Positions 1-10,866 of a DNA stretch of 64,000 nucleotides are shown in pieces. Where the stretch lies: assembly GCA_019359675.1 (NCBI GenBank), contig JAHHGX010000001.1:38242-102241 (forward strand), in the 5' to 3' direction. Numbering within the stretch: position 1 is the stretch's first letter; the number at the start of each line of letters is the position of its first letter. The notes below the pieces were generated by a model. The model was not told the DNA's origin and made no database searches. It saw nothing but the letters and a program-made list of their open reading frames with translations. Source of the DNA: Calothrix sp. FI2-JRJ7 (GTDB taxonomy: Bacteria > Cyanobacteriota > Cyanobacteriia > Cyanobacteriales > Nostocaceae). A program made the translations under genes and the position numbers.

Positions 1-1523
1 TATTTGAAGCATTACTCGGTGTACTTCGTTTATTTATTTTTACCCATACTGCACGGCGCCTCGATTTAAGTTTATCAGCGCAGTTGTTCCGGCACTTAAT
101 GCGGCTACCTTTGGCGTATTTTGAATCACGTCGGGTTGGAGATACCGTAGCGCGCGTACAAGAACTCGAACAAATTCGTCAATTTTTAACAGGTACAGCA
201 TTAACTGTTGTACTAGACAGTATTTTTGCTGTTGTATATTTGGCATTAATGTTCTATTACAGCGTTCCTCTAACCTTTGCAGGGTTAGCAGTGCTACCAT
301 TATTCGCCACACTGACGCTAGTTGCTACACCAATATTACGTAACTGGCTCAACGAAACCTTTAACCGCAGTGCAGACAGCCAATCATTCCTAGTAGAAAC
401 TGTTACAGGTATTCATTCCGTCAAAGCACATGCCGCTGAACCAGTAGCACGCGACCGTTGGGAAGGATTATTTGCCAGGTTTATTCGCACAGGTTTTAAA
501 GCTTCCACCACTCAAAATATAAGTAGCAACATCGGTGACTTTTTAACGAACCTATCTAGCTTACTAATTTTGTGGTTCGGCGCCAAATTAGTTATCGAGC
601 AAAAATTAACCATCGGTCAACTTGTTGCGTTTCAGATGCTATCGGGACGTGTAACAGGCCCGCTATTGCGTTTAGTTCAACTTTGGCAAAACCTCCAACA
701 AGTACTACTATCAGTAGACCGTATTGGCGATATATTGAACGTGGCGCCAGAAGCAGAACCAGGAACAGGGTTAGTATTACCACCATTAAAGGGTGAAGTA
801 TCATTCGAGCAAGTATTTTTCCGATATAAAGAAGGAACTGAACCTGTACTGCGTGGAATTTCCTTCAATGTCGAACCTGGGCAGTTTGTAGGTATAGTTG
901 GTCGCAGTGGTTCCGGAAAAAGTACGCTTTCCAAATTATTACAGCGATTATATACAATCGAATCTGGTCGTATTTTAATCGATGGATTTGATATAAAGAG
1001 CGTTGACCTAGCGTCACTGCGGCAACAAATAGCTGTTGTTCTCCAAGAAGACTTTCTATTTAATGCTTCCATCTTGGAAAACATCACTTTAGGAAACCCA
1101 GATATTTCAGCCGAACAAGTAGTGGAAGCAGCACGTCTTGCCGTTGCTCACGATTTTATCAGTCAACTACCCCACGGTTACGAAACAAACGCAGGTGAAA
1201 GAGGAACCGCACTATCAGGAGGTCAACGTCAGCGCATCGCTCTAGCAAGACTATTTTTATCACAGGCGCCGATACTAATACTAGACGAAGCAACAAGCGC
1301 ACTCGACGCAGAAACCGAACAACAAGTACTGCAAAACCTCCAAAAAGTCTCACAAAACCGCACTGTATTTATTATTGCTCACCGCTTCGCCCCATTAAAA
1401 CGCGCCAACCAAATTTTAGTAATGGAACGCGGAGTAATAGCAGAACGTGGAACACACGAAGGACTACTACGCGACAAAGGACTATATTGGTCACTTTATC
1501 AGCGTCAACAAGCCAACGTGTAA
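1..1523 (+). CDS. Peptidase/HlyB-type ABC transporter, C-terminal part (type I secretion permease-ATPase), cut by window start
   Basis: The reading frame is open from base 3, so the protein begins outside the window; the ATG at 84 is internal. The visible part has the second half of an ABC exporter membrane domain (FESRRVGDTVARVQEL followed by hydrophobic helices), then a complete ATPase domain with Walker A GRSGSGKST, signature LSGGQRQR, Walker B ILILDEATSALD and the switch His in IIAHR. The FESRRVGD region is typical of HlyB/peptidase-domain exporters, which secrete RTX proteins or bacteriocins with a HlyD adaptor and an outer-membrane channel. Neither partner is visible downstream, so they would have to lie upstream. 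A terminator-like hairpin follows at 1628-1652. The ABC exporter call is firm; the substrate is unknown. Confidence 0.9.
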   Translation, partial: FEALLGVLRLFIFTHTARRLDLSLSAQLFRHLMRLPLAYFESRRVGDTVARVQELEQIRQFLTGTALTVVLDSIFAVVYLALMFYYSVPLTFAGLAVLPLFATLTLVATPILRNWLNETFNRSADSQSFLVETVTGIHSVKAHAAEPVARDRWEGLFARFIRTGFKASTTQNISSNIGDFLTNLSSLLILWFGAKLVIEQKLTIGQLVAFQMLSGRVTGPLLRLVQLWQNLQQVLLSVDRIGDILNVAPEAEPGTGLVLPPLKGEVSFEQVFFRYKEGTEPVLRGISFNVEPGQFVGIVGRSGSGKSTLSKLLQRLYTIESGRILIDGFDIKSVDLASLRQQIAVVLQEDFLFNASILENITLGNPDISAEQVVEAARLAVAHDFISQLPHGYETNAGERGTALSGGQRQRIALARLFLSQAPILILDEATSALDAETEQQVLQNLQKVSQNRTVFIIAHRFAPLKRANQILVMERGVIAERGTHEGLLRDKGLYWSLYQRQQANV

Positions 1524-1532
1524 GAAGTGGAA

Positions 1533-1567
1533 AGTGCTGAGTGCTGAGTGCTGAGTAATGAGTAATG
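1533..1567. repeat. Seven-base tandem repeats (STRR type)
   Basis: Three copies of AGTGCTG are followed directly by two copies of AGTAATG. Short tandem heptamers of this kind are well known in heterocystous cyanobacteria. A fragment of another dispersed repeat (CATTCTGAGCGCAGCGAAGA) follows at about 1578. Confidence 0.85.
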
Positions 1568-1627
1568 GAAAAATTGTCATTCTGAGCGCAGCGAAGAATC
1601 TTGATAATGTTGATAATTACAAGACAA

Positions 1628-1652
1628 ACCCCGTTTTACCATAAAGCGGGGT
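1628..1652. terminator. Hairpin between convergent genes
   Basis: ACCCCG and CGGGGT arms flank a loop whose ends (TTT/AAA) can also pair, followed by ATTTTATATT. It sits about 105 bases after the ABC transporter stop and could terminate it. Confidence 0.55.
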
Positions 1653-1784
1653 ATTTTATATTAAGCCAAATATAAACCAAGCTTCTTCAATACATTTATC
1701 ACAAACACATTATATCTTGTGGAATGGGCTTACCATTAAAATAGGAATTTTAAATTATTTTTGAAAAAATCTAGGTATCTGTAA

Positions 1785-1801
1785 GGTGGGCGGCGCCCAC
1801 C
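1785..1801. repeat. GGTGGGC...GCCCACC palindrome, dispersed repeat
   Basis: A GTAAGGTGGGC...GCCCACC hairpin just past the azoR stop. Sister copies with the same arms and other loops are at 6447-6463 and 50356-50373, each beside a gene end. In this copy the loop creates a GGCGCC. Confidence 0.7.
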
Positions 1802-1814
1802 AAAACAACTAAAC

Positions 1815-2432
1815 TTACGCTGTAGTAACTAGTTTTTCTATTGCCTCCCTCGCAGCTATCAGAGATTTTTCTCGTGTTCCATCACCAGATAAATTTTCGG
1901 CATGAATAAAGGAAACATCTGTCACACCTAAAAACCCAAACAACGTCCGTAGGTAAGGTTCTTGAAAATCGTATTGTGCCAATGGTGTACCCTGAGCAAA
2001 ACTACCTCCTCGCGCAGTAATAACCAAAGCTTTCTTATTTTTGAGTAAACCTTCAAATCCATTTTGGCTAATGGTGAAAGTTCTTCCCACCCTTGCAACT
2101 TGGTCAACATACGCTTTGAAAACTGAGGAAATGCCAAAGTTATACATTGGGGCGCCGAATACATAAATATCGGCTGCAACTAACTCATCAATTAGTTCAT
2201 CCGAAATCTTCAAAGCAGCTTCTAATGCAGCAGTGCGCTGGTCAGGAGGACTAAAGGCGCCTGCTATCCAAGCTTCATCAACATGAGGAATAGGACTATG
2301 CCCAATATCTCTGTAAGTTACCGTATCACCAGGATGAGCTTGTAACCAAGTACTGACAAATTCTTTGGTCAAACTGCGAGAAATAGAACGCTCTCCACGA
2401 GGACTTGTATCAACATGTAGAATATTTGCCAT
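1815..2432 (-). CDS. azoR: FMN-dependent NADH-azoreductase
   Basis: A 205-residue flavodoxin-like quinone/azo reductase, the normal length of the AzoR family. The N-terminus MANILHVDTSPRGERSISR is the FMN-phosphate binding loop seen in AzoR, and the PMYNFGISSVFKAYVDQ and ITARGG segments line the flavin site. The enzyme uses NADH to reduce azo dyes and, more physiologically, quinones, and is cytosolic. It stands alone, convergent with the ABC transporter. The ATG at 2432 gives the family N-terminus, so the start is secure. Confidence 0.93.
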   Translation of the reverse strand: MANILHVDTSPRGERSISRSLTKEFVSTWLQAHPGDTVTYRDIGHSPIPHVDEAWIAGAFSPPDQRTAALEAALKISDELIDELVAADIYVFGAPMYNFGISSVFKAYVDQVARVGRTFTISQNGFEGLLKNKKALVITARGGSFAQGTPLAQYDFQEPYLRTLFGFLGVTDVSFIHAENLSGDGTREKSLIAAREAIEKLVTTA

Positions 2433-2521
2433 GATGTAGCCTAGATATAGTGCTACTTAATATTACTTAATGATTTTAGGTATGTGTATTTCTTTCATGC
2501 GGTAATAACAACCAATTTTTT

Positions 2522-2736
2522 AGATAATTGACAAATTTATGTACACGGTAGAATCTGAGCGTAGGGATTCGCGATATTCACGTCCTAGCTTCATAGCTTC
2601 ATCATACATTGAGTCATTCGCAGAACGTAACAGTTACTTTTAACTCAACATTAGATAATCCGATAGGAATATTTAGATATAAAATACCATCTTCCGCAAC
2701 ATGATATTATTTAGTTACAGTGTTTATAGAGGTCAT
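2522..2736 (-). pseudogene. Broken small antitoxin-like gene downstream of the GmrSD-like gene
   Basis: An ATG at 2736 overlaps the stop of the upstream GmrSD-like gene as ATGA, suggesting translational coupling. The frame reads MTSINTVTK, a TAA stop, then HVAEDGILYLNIPIGLSNVE, which resembles the first strands of small cyanobacterial antitoxin-like proteins. A second stop follows after VTVTFCE. Another frame then continues with DEAMKLGREYRESLRSDSTV and ends near 2522. One nonsense codon and one frameshift would explain this. The family call is a guess from motif style; what is seen is coding-like sequence in two frames. Confidence 0.4.
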
Positions 2737-4573
2737 ACACTAATATTTTCGTAATCATCTGAGTTATCTTCATATTCTACCAATTCAATATCATCAGGTT
2801 CAGTCTCTTGTTCTATATTAATATTACATAGAGAAGATTTACCCATAGCTTTTTCAATTTTTTCCAAAAGTAACTTTTGTCGAGAATGCAAAAAATTATC
2901 AAAATCATCTTGGCGTAGAAGCTTGGGTTCAATAAGATGTGTTTGTAAAAACTTATCAATATGAGCTTCTGTAACCCCAGCTTCATTTTGAACTTTCGGT
3001 AAGTAAATACTTGGAGCTTTACCTCCAATCATACGGTTAGTTCTTGCTGAAATAGGAGTTTTATTTAAAATGCAATCCCAAAGTTTAGCGTCAATTCCTT
3101 GCCCTTTACACCAATGCTGCGGAAATATATGATGAATATCTATCTTATCATCAAAATATATTTCAGTATCTATTGGGCAGCCTGTACGAAAATCAACACT
3201 ACCATTATGGAGTAGTAAAGCAAACAAACCTTTATAAGCTGCACTGTTGCGTGTACGTAAACTTAAAAGACGACCTGGTGCAAAATTAGCACTTGTAATA
3301 GTATCTGGCTCAGAACCGTCATTGACCCATACTAAAACTTCCTGTAAATCTTTAGCGAGCCGCGTTTCTATGGCGCCGCTATATAGTTCTCCAAAAACGC
3401 CACACCAGTACCAACGTGCTAATTTTGAGCTTACTCCTGCGTTATCTGCTTGCTTCCCTAATATTGCGAAAATTGCAGCCAGTGCAGTAAGTTGAGGTCG
3501 ATATGGCAAATCTCTTGCTGTAAATATTTTTAGGGTGTGGAGTAACTTTGCAGCTTTTTCAAAACCTCTTGTAACTGCTTCATTCCAATTTTTGTACTCA
3601 TCGAGGGTTAATTTTAAGATATCTTTACGAGTACAGCTTACAGCGCCATGAGGCAAACGCTCTTTTGTCACAACCAAACTTACAGCTTGTAAAAAATCTG
3701 TGTTTTGAAGATTTTCCAAGACTTTGAATTGTTTGAGTTTCTTTTCGCGTTTATCCCAATCCTCTCGCAAATTAAATTCATCGGCAGCATAAGTGGCTGT
3801 TAATAGTTCAAAAACAGTAAGAAAAACACCTCCTGTGTTTACCTTCTCAAAAACCTGACAAACTGCTTCCCTAGGTGTTTCTTTCGATAACTCAATAATT
3901 GGTACTTGATATTGCTGGTAAGGTTGAATTACCTCTTGACAGAAATTAGTCCAGCGCGTAAGACGTTCTGGCATATTACTAGGGTCAAGTTGCAAATATT
4001 CTTGCATCCACTGATTTTGCCCTAAAGTGTCAAATACAAGATTCAGCGGGAAAACTTCTGAGCTACACTCATTTTGAGTAGACGAGTAATCAGCAATAAC
4101 TTCACCACGGAAATTTTTTAAAATCTTATCGCTTGGTACACTAATAATTGCATCTTCTCGGTCAGCATTTTCTGAAAGCGCTTTACCAATATCCACATAA
4201 TACCAACGCTCAGTTTGTCTACCGCGCGTATCTCTGGTTTTTACTGAGTTAGAACAAAAAAGCACTTGAAACAGTGAAGTTATACGCTGTTGTCCATCTA
4301 AAATTAAAGATTCCGGTGTTGGCATTGTACCAAGTGAAACACCTTCAAGCACACGAGATGCTTAAATTTGACAGCAGGATTACCCGTCTCAAGCATCATA
4401 ACTGCTCCAATCGGGTAAGATAAAGAAATACTAGCTAGTAAAGAACATATTTGTTCGTCATTCCAAACCCAGCTACGCTGAAAATCTGGTAGTTGAGTTT
4501 TACCTTCCTTTGTGTTTTCTAGTATTTGCCGGATAGATTTTGTGATGCTTCGAGTACTGGTAATTGTTGGCAT
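2733..4573 (-). pseudogene. DUF262/DUF1524 protein (GmrSD-like restriction family), frameshifted
   Basis: The first part (4573 down to about 4365) starts at ATG and carries LPDFQRSWVWNDEQICSLL and YPIGAVMML, typical of DUF262. After VKFK the frame is lost. It resumes in another frame as LEGVSLGTMPTPESLILDGQ with the DGQQR motif, then FEKVNTGG, and about 390 residues later DIHHIFPQHW, the HNH-like core of DUF1524. A single missing base at about 4362-4368 explains the break. Together this would be a roughly 610-residue single-chain GmrSD-type protein; that family comprises NTP-dependent nucleases cutting modified phage DNA. Either the gene is dead or the base is a sequencing error, since both halves look otherwise intact. 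The downstream part alone has an ATG at 4352. It lies 130 bases after the NERD-helicase gene on the same strand. Confidence 0.85.
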
Positions 4574-4703
4574 ATCATTTTTATTTCATACAATAAAATA
4601 ACTTAGGGGTTTTAAGTGCCCTAAAATACAGCTTAAGGTTAACTCAAGTAACTGTGATATAACAAGCTAATTTAAAAAAATACTGTATTAAAGGAAATTT
4701 AAT

Positions 4704-6314
4704 CTAAACCTTAGGTTGAAGAATAATCAAGTGATGACGCGCGCGCGATGCTCCAACATAAAGTAATTGCTGATAGTTTGAATTTTTTGACTCGGTTTCA
4801 ACTAAAATAACAACTTTGCTTTCAAGCCCTTTAAAGTAATAAATTGTATTGCATAGAATTTCTTTTTTAGTTATGTCTGGTTCTGCTTTGATACGAAATT
4901 GTCCAACAACCTGGTTTTGAAGTGATTGTTTTCGTGTAGTTGTCAGAATAACAATATCTTTAGTTGCAAAACCTTCATTTATCACTAAACAGTGAAGCAC
5001 CTGCCCAAGTACTTTTTTCAATTGAGCATCGCCATTATAGTTATGAAATTCTACATCTTGTCCTAATGGGCATAAAGATGCTGTTGAGTGAGGGTCAGGA
5101 TGAAACTTCAAAACATAATCGTGTATTTTTTGAGTGTTGCGACAATTTTTATTTAATGTAAAGGGGACTTCTTCTAAAGGAGGTTTCCATCCTGCGTTGA
5201 ATATATTTTGATTATCGTCATAGAAAAAATAAAAGATACCGTTATCCGGGTCGTTAAGCAAGAATTTGAGAGCTAACCACCAGTCTTCATAAAAATCTTG
5301 CCCTTCATCAACAATTATTGCATCCACATGCCATTTTAACTTATCTGCGGCATCGATTAATAAGTTAGGATATATTTCTTTAAATAGTTGGTCTTCAGAA
5401 ATGTTACTTTCATTCGGCGACAAAGCAGCTTGTTCAAATAACTTTTTACATAAACCATGAAAGTTATAAACATGTAAATCTGACTTCCAGCTCGAACTCT
5501 GACGCATGAATTGAGCCAAGCTTTTATTATAGCAGGTTACTAAAACACTAAATCCTTGCTCGTTGAGGCGCCGAGCTTTTTCAAGTGCCAATAAAGTTTT
5601 ACCAGAACCAGCACAACCACTTATAGCTACACGCCGATGAGTTCCTAGAAAATCTAATATATCCATTTGCTGGTCAGTTAGATTTTTAAAAACATCATCA
5701 TCGTGACGTGGTAATATTTTTGGCGAAATTGGCGCAATTACTTTAATCAGGCGCCTAACGCTTTCTGCATCAAATTTATTTCTATTTGAATTTTGATGTA
5801 AGTTTTGACCGAGCCAATAATTAAAGACACCTTCTACCCAACCAGATAAATTATTTAACTGAGTATAATCTAATATAATCTCACTTGGAGCATCTAAAGG
5901 CAGATTAATATTTGCTTTGACATCTGGAAAAGCAACTGCATGTCCTATGGCAACCCAGCAATTTTTCCAGTAAGGAAATTCTTTTAAACGACTAAGCAAA
6001 GCGTACTTGCTATTACACGCTTGCTCAAAAGGATTTGATATATGATTATCATTACTATAATATTGGTCTTCTGTGCCGTTATAACGAATTTGACCACCTT
6101 TAACTTCTATTACTAAAATACCCAGATTGGGACAAGCAATAATAAAATCTGCTTCACCATCTTTGGCGCCGTTACGAAGACTGCGAACTTGCCAACGACA
6201 AGAGTGAAAAACAACAAAGCTATCTGATAACTGCTCCTGAAAAGCTTTGTATAGTACCTTTTCTGCTTGCGAGCGAACATTAGAGCGCAAGTGTTCAGGA
6301 AACATTTTTGCCAT
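4704..6314 (-). CDS. NERD nuclease-related domain fused to SF1 (UvrD/PcrA-like) helicase
   Basis: 536 residues. Residues about 15-130 form a NERD domain: GEADFI at 53-58 and IEVKGG at 69-74 supply the acidic/lysine residues (D56, E70, K72) of a restriction-endonuclease-like fold. A helicase core follows, with Walker A GCAGSGKT at 233-240, a VTCYNKSLA motif near 260, Walker B VDEGQD at 335-340, and a late helicase motif LLYVGASRARH near the C-terminus. The protein is thus a candidate DNA nuclease-translocase. It lies upstream of, and codirectional with, the DUF262/DUF1524 gene, which supports a defence role. NERD-helicase proteins occur in phage-defence islands, but function here is inferred from domains and neighbour. 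The ATG at 6314 is the only good start. Confidence 0.88.
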   Translation of the reverse strand: MAKMFPEHLRSNVRSQAEKVLYKAFQEQLSDSFVVFHSCRWQVRSLRNGAKDGEADFIIACPNLGILVIEVKGGQIRYNGTEDQYYSNDNHISNPFEQACNSKYALLSRLKEFPYWKNCWVAIGHAVAFPDVKANINLPLDAPSEIILDYTQLNNLSGWVEGVFNYWLGQNLHQNSNRNKFDAESVRRLIKVIAPISPKILPRHDDDVFKNLTDQQMDILDFLGTHRRVAISGCAGSGKTLLALEKARRLNEQGFSVLVTCYNKSLAQFMRQSSSWKSDLHVYNFHGLCKKLFEQAALSPNESNISEDQLFKEIYPNLLIDAADKLKWHVDAIIVDEGQDFYEDWWLALKFLLNDPDNGIFYFFYDDNQNIFNAGWKPPLEEVPFTLNKNCRNTQKIHDYVLKFHPDPHSTASLCPLGQDVEFHNYNGDAQLKKVLGQVLHCLVINEGFATKDIVILTTTRKQSLQNQVVGQFRIKAEPDITKKEILCNTIYYFKGLESKVVILVETESKNSNYQQLLYVGASRARHHLIILQPKV

Positions 6315-6446
6315 AAGGCGCCTCGAATGAATGTTTGAATATATGGGCAGTCCTGATATATATGCTGGTGGACTTATTTATATAGTTCCCAGATATGCAC
6401 ATTCACTAACACCCAGGTAAATATTCAAACTTGAAGTAATACGTAA

Positions 6447-6463
6447 GGTGGGCAATGCCCACC
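6447..6463. repeat. GGTGGGC...GCCCACC palindrome, second copy
   Basis: GTAAGGTGGGC, loop AAT, GCCCACC, immediately downstream of the 6473-6826 gene. Same family as 1785-1801 and 50356-50373. Confidence 0.7.
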
Positions 6464-6472
6464 ATACAGGTA

Positions 6473-6826
6473 TCAAAAGCATTGATATACACGCAAACCT
6501 CTTTTTGCTTCAACATCAAACTTTAAACCAATTTCTTGTTCTGAAGTAGTTTGTACTGCGCTAGTTGATTCATCGTTAACCTGAATACTCTCAATTTTAG
6601 CTAATTCACAATAAGCTTCGCTAACAAGAAAAAGACTTCCTCCAACAGATAAAGAAGTTATTTCTTGCATTTTCACTATTGCGGCTTTGGGAGTTTTAAA
6701 CCATTCTGTAATAGTACCTATTTCTTTTGCTTGTCCTACAGATTCCTGTTTTTGAATAACTTGATAAGTCATTAACTCTGTAAGAGCTTCGCATAATGCT
6801 TCTACAAAACTACAAAACTCAAGCAA
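6473..6826 (-). CDS. Hypothetical protein, 117 residues
   Basis: Not recognised. The frame opens after a TAA and has no ATG before MTYQVIQKQ; a TTG at 6826 is the longest plausible start, so the true start is uncertain. The protein is mixed alpha/beta in character with no signal peptide or membrane helix. It contains a VQKQE-rich first half and an acidic linker around residue 80. It sits between the NERD-helicase operon and metH on the same strand, 158 bases upstream of the helicase start, and could be an early member of that cluster. It could also be a degenerate remnant. Confidence 0.45.
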   Translation of the reverse strand: MLEFCSFVEALCEALTELMTYQVIQKQESVGQAKEIGTITEWFKTPKAAIVKMQEITSLSVGGSLFLVSEAYCELAKIESIQVNDESTSAVQTTSEQEIGLKFDVEAKRGLRVYQCF

Positions 6827-6980
6827 TGATTCAGTGCTAAGAGTATTCTGCGGCGTTCCTTAATCAAAGAAATTACACCATGAAAATCTATTTCATTATT
6901 TTGGGGTTGGCACCAATTTCAACCTATCTGACTTTCCCTTTCTGTGTACTCTGTGGTAAAGAAAATAATATGCACTCACT

Positions 6981-7006
6981 GCACAGGCAGGATGCCTGTG
7001 CCACAA
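6981..7006. repeat. Short palindrome with CCACAA end (dispersed repeat)
   Basis: GCACAGGCA...TGCCTGTGC arms followed by CACAAA, directly at the metH stop. It resembles the CTTGTGG/CCACAAG repeat family found elsewhere in the window and could also act as a terminator stem. Confidence 0.5.
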
Positions 7007-7013
7007 ATACAAA

Positions 7014-10000
7014 TTATGCGCTGAAGTATTTGGCTACTGGGTGATAAGTGATAATAGCTGTTGTACTTTGTTCTGGGTACAATTGCTCACTTTCATCGAT
7101 GTGCATCTTAATACGTTCGGCGCCTAACAATTGAAGCTGTTTATACTGGTCTTGGATATTAGGACAAGCTGGATAACCAAAGCTATACCGTGAACCTTGA
7201 TATCTTTGTGCGAGCATATCGCGAATATTATCAGGCTCTTGTGCTGCAAACCCTAACTCACGACGTATTCTAGCGTGTGACCATTCGGCTAATGCTTCTG
7301 CTATTTGCACTGCCATACCGTGGAAATACAGATAATCTGTGTATTGATTATCTTTATATAGCTTTTGTGCAAACTCTGTTGCGATTTCTCCAACTGTCAC
7401 GGCTTGCATCGGAAATACATCAATAATACCCGTTTCCTTGGGTGCAAAGAAGTCGGCTATACATAAACGGCGCCCAGAACGTTGACGAGGAAATTCAAAT
7501 TCGGCAACCTGTTGCCCATGATTATCTGGGTTGTATATATATAGTGTATTTCCTTCTGCATTACAGGGGAAATAGCCATATAAAACCTGTGGGTGCAGCA
7601 AGCTCTCTTCAACGATGCGCGCTTTCCATTTTTCAAGGATAGGATAAACCTTCTCTTGTAGGAAAGCTTGATATTCTTCTTTGCTTTGTTCTTTAGGTTT
7701 GCGGAACTGCCATTGTCCTGCTACGAGTGCTTGTAAGTCTAGATGCCAGAATATTTCATCCCAAGGAATATCACCATTTTGTAGTAGTTTTGTTCCCCAA
7801 AATGGTGGTGTGGGACGTTCGATGTTTATATCGACTGCTTCGGAACGACAGGTGTCTTTTTCTTTTGGTTCTTCGGGTTTTTTCTTGGCATCCTCTTCTT
7901 CTTTAAGCGCATTTCTGCCTACTTCGTTCTCGCTGGCATATTCTCCTAAGAACCCGTTAATATCATCCCATTGTGTAGATGCTTTGGCGGGCATGAGTTT
8001 GTCCATGAAGTGCAGGTCAGAGAAAGCGTCTTTGCCGTATACGACTTTACCTTTATAGGCTTTTTGGCAGTCTTCGTAAACAAACTTGGGTGTTAAGGCG
8101 GCGCCTCCTAATATTACAGGTACAGTGATGCCTTTTTCATTGAATATTCCCAAGTTTTCTTTCATGAACGCCGTGGACTTAACGAGTAAGCCACTCATCG
8201 CGATACAATCGGCTTTGTATTTGTTGTATGCTTCGATGATATTCTCTACAGGTTGTTTAATACCCAGGTTTATTACCCTGTAACCGTTGTTCGACAAGAT
8301 AATATCTACTAGGTTTTTGCCGATGTCGTGAACGTCTCCTTTGACTGTGGCAATAATAAACGTTCCTTTGCCACTGTTTGCATCCTCAGTTTCGCTTTTC
8401 TCCATGAATGGTTCCAGGAAAGCTACTGCTGACTTCATGGTTTCGGCGGATTGTAGTACAAATGGTAGCTGCATTTGTCCGGAACCGAATAACTCACCTA
8501 CTACTTTCATGCCGTCAAGCAAGAAAATATTGATAATGTCTAAAGCTGGGTGTTTTAAGAGTGCCTGTTTGAGAGCATCTTCTAAACCTATGCGCTCACC
8601 GTCAATAATATGACGTTTGAGACGCTCTTCAACTGGGAGATTTTCGTCAACACCTTTTTCGCGTTTGGTTGTTACCCCTTCAAATAAGGTAGTGAGTATT
8701 GTGAGAGGGTCATATACACAGATGTCATTTTCAAATTTGCGATTATCATAAATTAAATCGCGGCAAATTTCTTGATGCTTGGCTTCAATCTTCGCAAGCG
8801 GTAATATTTTATTGGGGCTGACAATTGCTCCATCCATTCCTACTTGCATTGCTTCATGTAGGAACATTGAGTTTAATACTATCCGCGCGGCTGGATTTAA
8901 ACCGAAGGATATATTCGATACACCAAGCATAAAGTGACAACCAGGTAAATTCTCACGAATTCTCTTAATTGCCTCTATTGTTGCCTTTCCGTTTTCTCTA
9001 TCTTCTTCAATACCAGTAGAAACAGGTAGAGCTAAGGTATCAAAGAATATTTCGTGTGCAGGTATACCATATTCAATCACTGCACGATAGGCACGCTGGG
9101 CTATTTCAAATTTCTTATCAGCGGTGCGCGCCATTCCTTCTTCGTCAATTGTACCAATAACTACTCCGGCGCCGTATTTCTTAGCGAGTTCCAATACTTT
9201 AAAGAATCTTTCTTCGCCGTCTTCGTAGTTGGTAGAGTTGAGAATGCACTTACCACCCGCAACTTTCAATCCTGACTCCATTTTTTCCCATTCGGTCGAG
9301 TCAAGCATTAAAGGCAAGTTTACATTATTAACAATGCGGGATACTAACTCGTGCATGTCGCGCACACCGTCGCGTCCTACATAGTCTACGTTAACATCCA
9401 GAATGTGGGCACCTTCTTTAACTTGTGCGCGTGCCATCGACACAAGTCCATCCCAGTCTTCTGCATTAAGCATTTCGCGGCATTTCTTAGAGCCGCTGGC
9501 GTTGAGCCTTTCTCCTACAATTAAGAAAGAATTATCTTGAGTGTAATTTTGTGTGCTGTATATAGACGCTGCCGCAGGTTCTAAATGTGGATGACGTTCA
9601 GCAGGTTTAAGATATGAAGCTATTTCTGCAAGCTGTTGAATATGCGCCGGTCTTGTCCCACAGCAACCCCCTATCACTTGGACACCCAGGTCTTCAACAA
9701 AATGCATTAATGACATCCGCAGTTCCATTGGCGTAAGCTTATAATGCGCTTGTCCACCAACGTTTTCGGGTAAACCCGCGTTTGGCACACACGAAACTAT
9801 AAACGGCGAATGCTCCGATAAATACTTGATGTGTGGTTTCATCAAGTCGGGGCCTGTCGCGCAGTTCAAACCAAGAATATCTATTTTATACGGTTCCAAA
9901 ATAGTGACAACGGCATTAATTTCCGTTCCTACTAGCATTGTCCCCATTGTTTCCATCGTTACAGAAACCATTATCGGGCGCCTGTCACCTTTTTTGGCGA

Positions 10001-10544
10001 ACACTTCTTCAACAGCATTAAGTGCAGCTTTAATTTGCAGCACGTCTTGGCATGTCTCAATAATAAACAAATCTACACCACCATCCCAAAGCGCCGAAGC
10101 TTGTTGAGCAAAAGCATCTTTCATTATGTCGTAGTCGATATGTCCCAATGTTGGTAACTTAGTACCTGGGCCCATCGAACCAGCAACAAAACGAGGTTTC
10201 TCTGGTGTCGAATATTGCTCAGCACAACGTTTCGCTAGTTCTGCTGCCGTTTTGTTGAGGTAATAAACTTTATCTTCCAGGTTATACTCAGCAAGTACGG
10301 TAGATGTACCACCAAAAGTATCTGTTTCGATAACATCGGCGCCTGCTGCTAAAAAGTCACGGTGAACTTTTGCCACCGCTTCGGGGTTCGTATGAACAAG
10401 GTACTCGTTACAGCCCTCGTACTCGGCGCCGCCAAAGTCATCAGCAGTAAGGTTTTGTGATTGTAAGTTCGTACCCATCGCACCGTCAAACACTATGACC
10501 GGACGGTTGGGACTATGCAAGTGTTCGAGAAAGGAATTAGGCAT
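7014..10544 (-). CDS. metH: Cobalamin-dependent methionine synthase
   Basis: 1176 residues, normal for cyanobacterial MetH. The homocysteine domain (1-310) has zinc ligands C228 in GLNCATGP and C294/C295 in GGCCGTRP. A pterin (methyl-tetrahydrofolate) domain follows at about 340-610, then the cobalamin cap and binding domains with GDVHDIGKN, whose His is the lower axial cobalt ligand, near residue 735. After a charged lysine/glutamate-rich linker near 865-890 comes the AdoMet reactivation domain with [10 protein letters not shown]. It transfers methyl from methyl-THF to homocysteine in the cytosol. It appears monocistronic. No cobalamin or SAM riboswitch was recognised in the 320 bases upstream. 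Confidence 0.97.
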   Translation of the reverse strand: MPNSFLEHLHSPNRPVIVFDGAMGTNLQSQNLTADDFGGAEYEGCNEYLVHTNPEAVAKVHRDFLAAGADVIETDTFGGTSTVLAEYNLEDKVYYLNKTAAELAKRCAEQYSTPEKPRFVAGSMGPGTKLPTLGHIDYDIMKDAFAQQASALWDGGVDLFIIETCQDVLQIKAALNAVEEVFAKKGDRRPIMVSVTMETMGTMLVGTEINAVVTILEPYKIDILGLNCATGPDLMKPHIKYLSEHSPFIVSCVPNAGLPENVGGQAHYKLTPMELRMSLMHFVEDLGVQVIGGCCGTRPAHIQQLAEIASYLKPAERHPHLEPAAASIYSTQNYTQDNSFLIVGERLNASGSKKCREMLNAEDWDGLVSMARAQVKEGAHILDVNVDYVGRDGVRDMHELVSRIVNNVNLPLMLDSTEWEKMESGLKVAGGKCILNSTNYEDGEERFFKVLELAKKYGAGVVIGTIDEEGMARTADKKFEIAQRAYRAVIEYGIPAHEIFFDTLALPVSTGIEEDRENGKATIEAIKRIRENLPGCHFMLGVSNISFGLNPAARIVLNSMFLHEAMQVGMDGAIVSPNKILPLAKIEAKHQEICRDLIYDNRKFENDICVYDPLTILTTLFEGVTTKREKGVDENLPVEERLKRHIIDGERIGLEDALKQALLKHPALDIINIFLLDGMKVVGELFGSGQMQLPFVLQSAETMKSAVAFLEPFMEKSETEDANSGKGTFIIATVKGDVHDIGKNLVDIILSNNGYRVINLGIKQPVENIIEAYNKYKADCIAMSGLLVKSTAFMKENLGIFNEKGITVPVILGGAALTPKFVYEDCQKAYKGKVVYGKDAFSDLHFMDKLMPAKASTQWDDINGFLGEYASENEVGRNALKEEEDAKKKPEEPKEKDTCRSEAVDINIERPTPPFWGTKLLQNGDIPWDEIFWHLDLQALVAGQWQFRKPKEQSKEEYQAFLQEKVYPILEKWKARIVEESLLHPQVLYGYFPCNAEGNTLYIYNPDNHGQQVAEFEFPRQRSGRRLCIADFFAPKETGIIDVFPMQAVTVGEIATEFAQKLYKDNQYTDYLYFHGMAVQIAEALAEWSHARIRRELGFAAQEPDNIRDMLAQRYQGSRYSFGYPACPNIQDQYKQLQLLGAERIKMHIDESEQLYPEQSTTAIITYHPVAKYFSA

Positions 10545-10730
10545 ACTTTCAAACTAAATTGAGTTATTGTGGTTTAGTTCCACTTTATTTAATATTCTCC
10601 TAAATTTTTAGGGTTTTTGAGTAACTGAATTTCTACTGAAATGTTTAAAGATTTTGCTTGCCCAACAATTATATTTATCCGTCTAAATACTGATATCCCA
10701 AAAAAAAGTATTATAAGCTACATTTTCTCG

Positions 10731-10763
10731 TAGGTTGGGTGGAGGAACGTAACCCAACCCAAC
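10731..10763. repeat. GTAGGTTGGGT...ACCCAACC hairpin repeat
   Basis: A GGTTGGGT arm, GGAGGAACGTA loop and ACCCAACC arm in the divergent gap between metH and the amidase. A longer relative lies at about 55376-55432. Dispersed palindromic repeats of this type are common in cyanobacteria. Confidence 0.6.
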
Positions 10764-10866
10764 CCATAAATAACTTAACTAATTTATTTGCTTGTATATA
10801 AGTTGCCTATTTATAACTAAGGCTTGATACTAAAATTACATAGAGTAGCATAGGTAATTATTAGAA

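Noticed and set aside
7014..10866. Cobalamin or SAM riboswitch upstream of metH
   Set aside because: The 320-base leader was read for a B12 box or SAM-I core; only an AT-rich leader and a GGTTGGGT repeat were seen.
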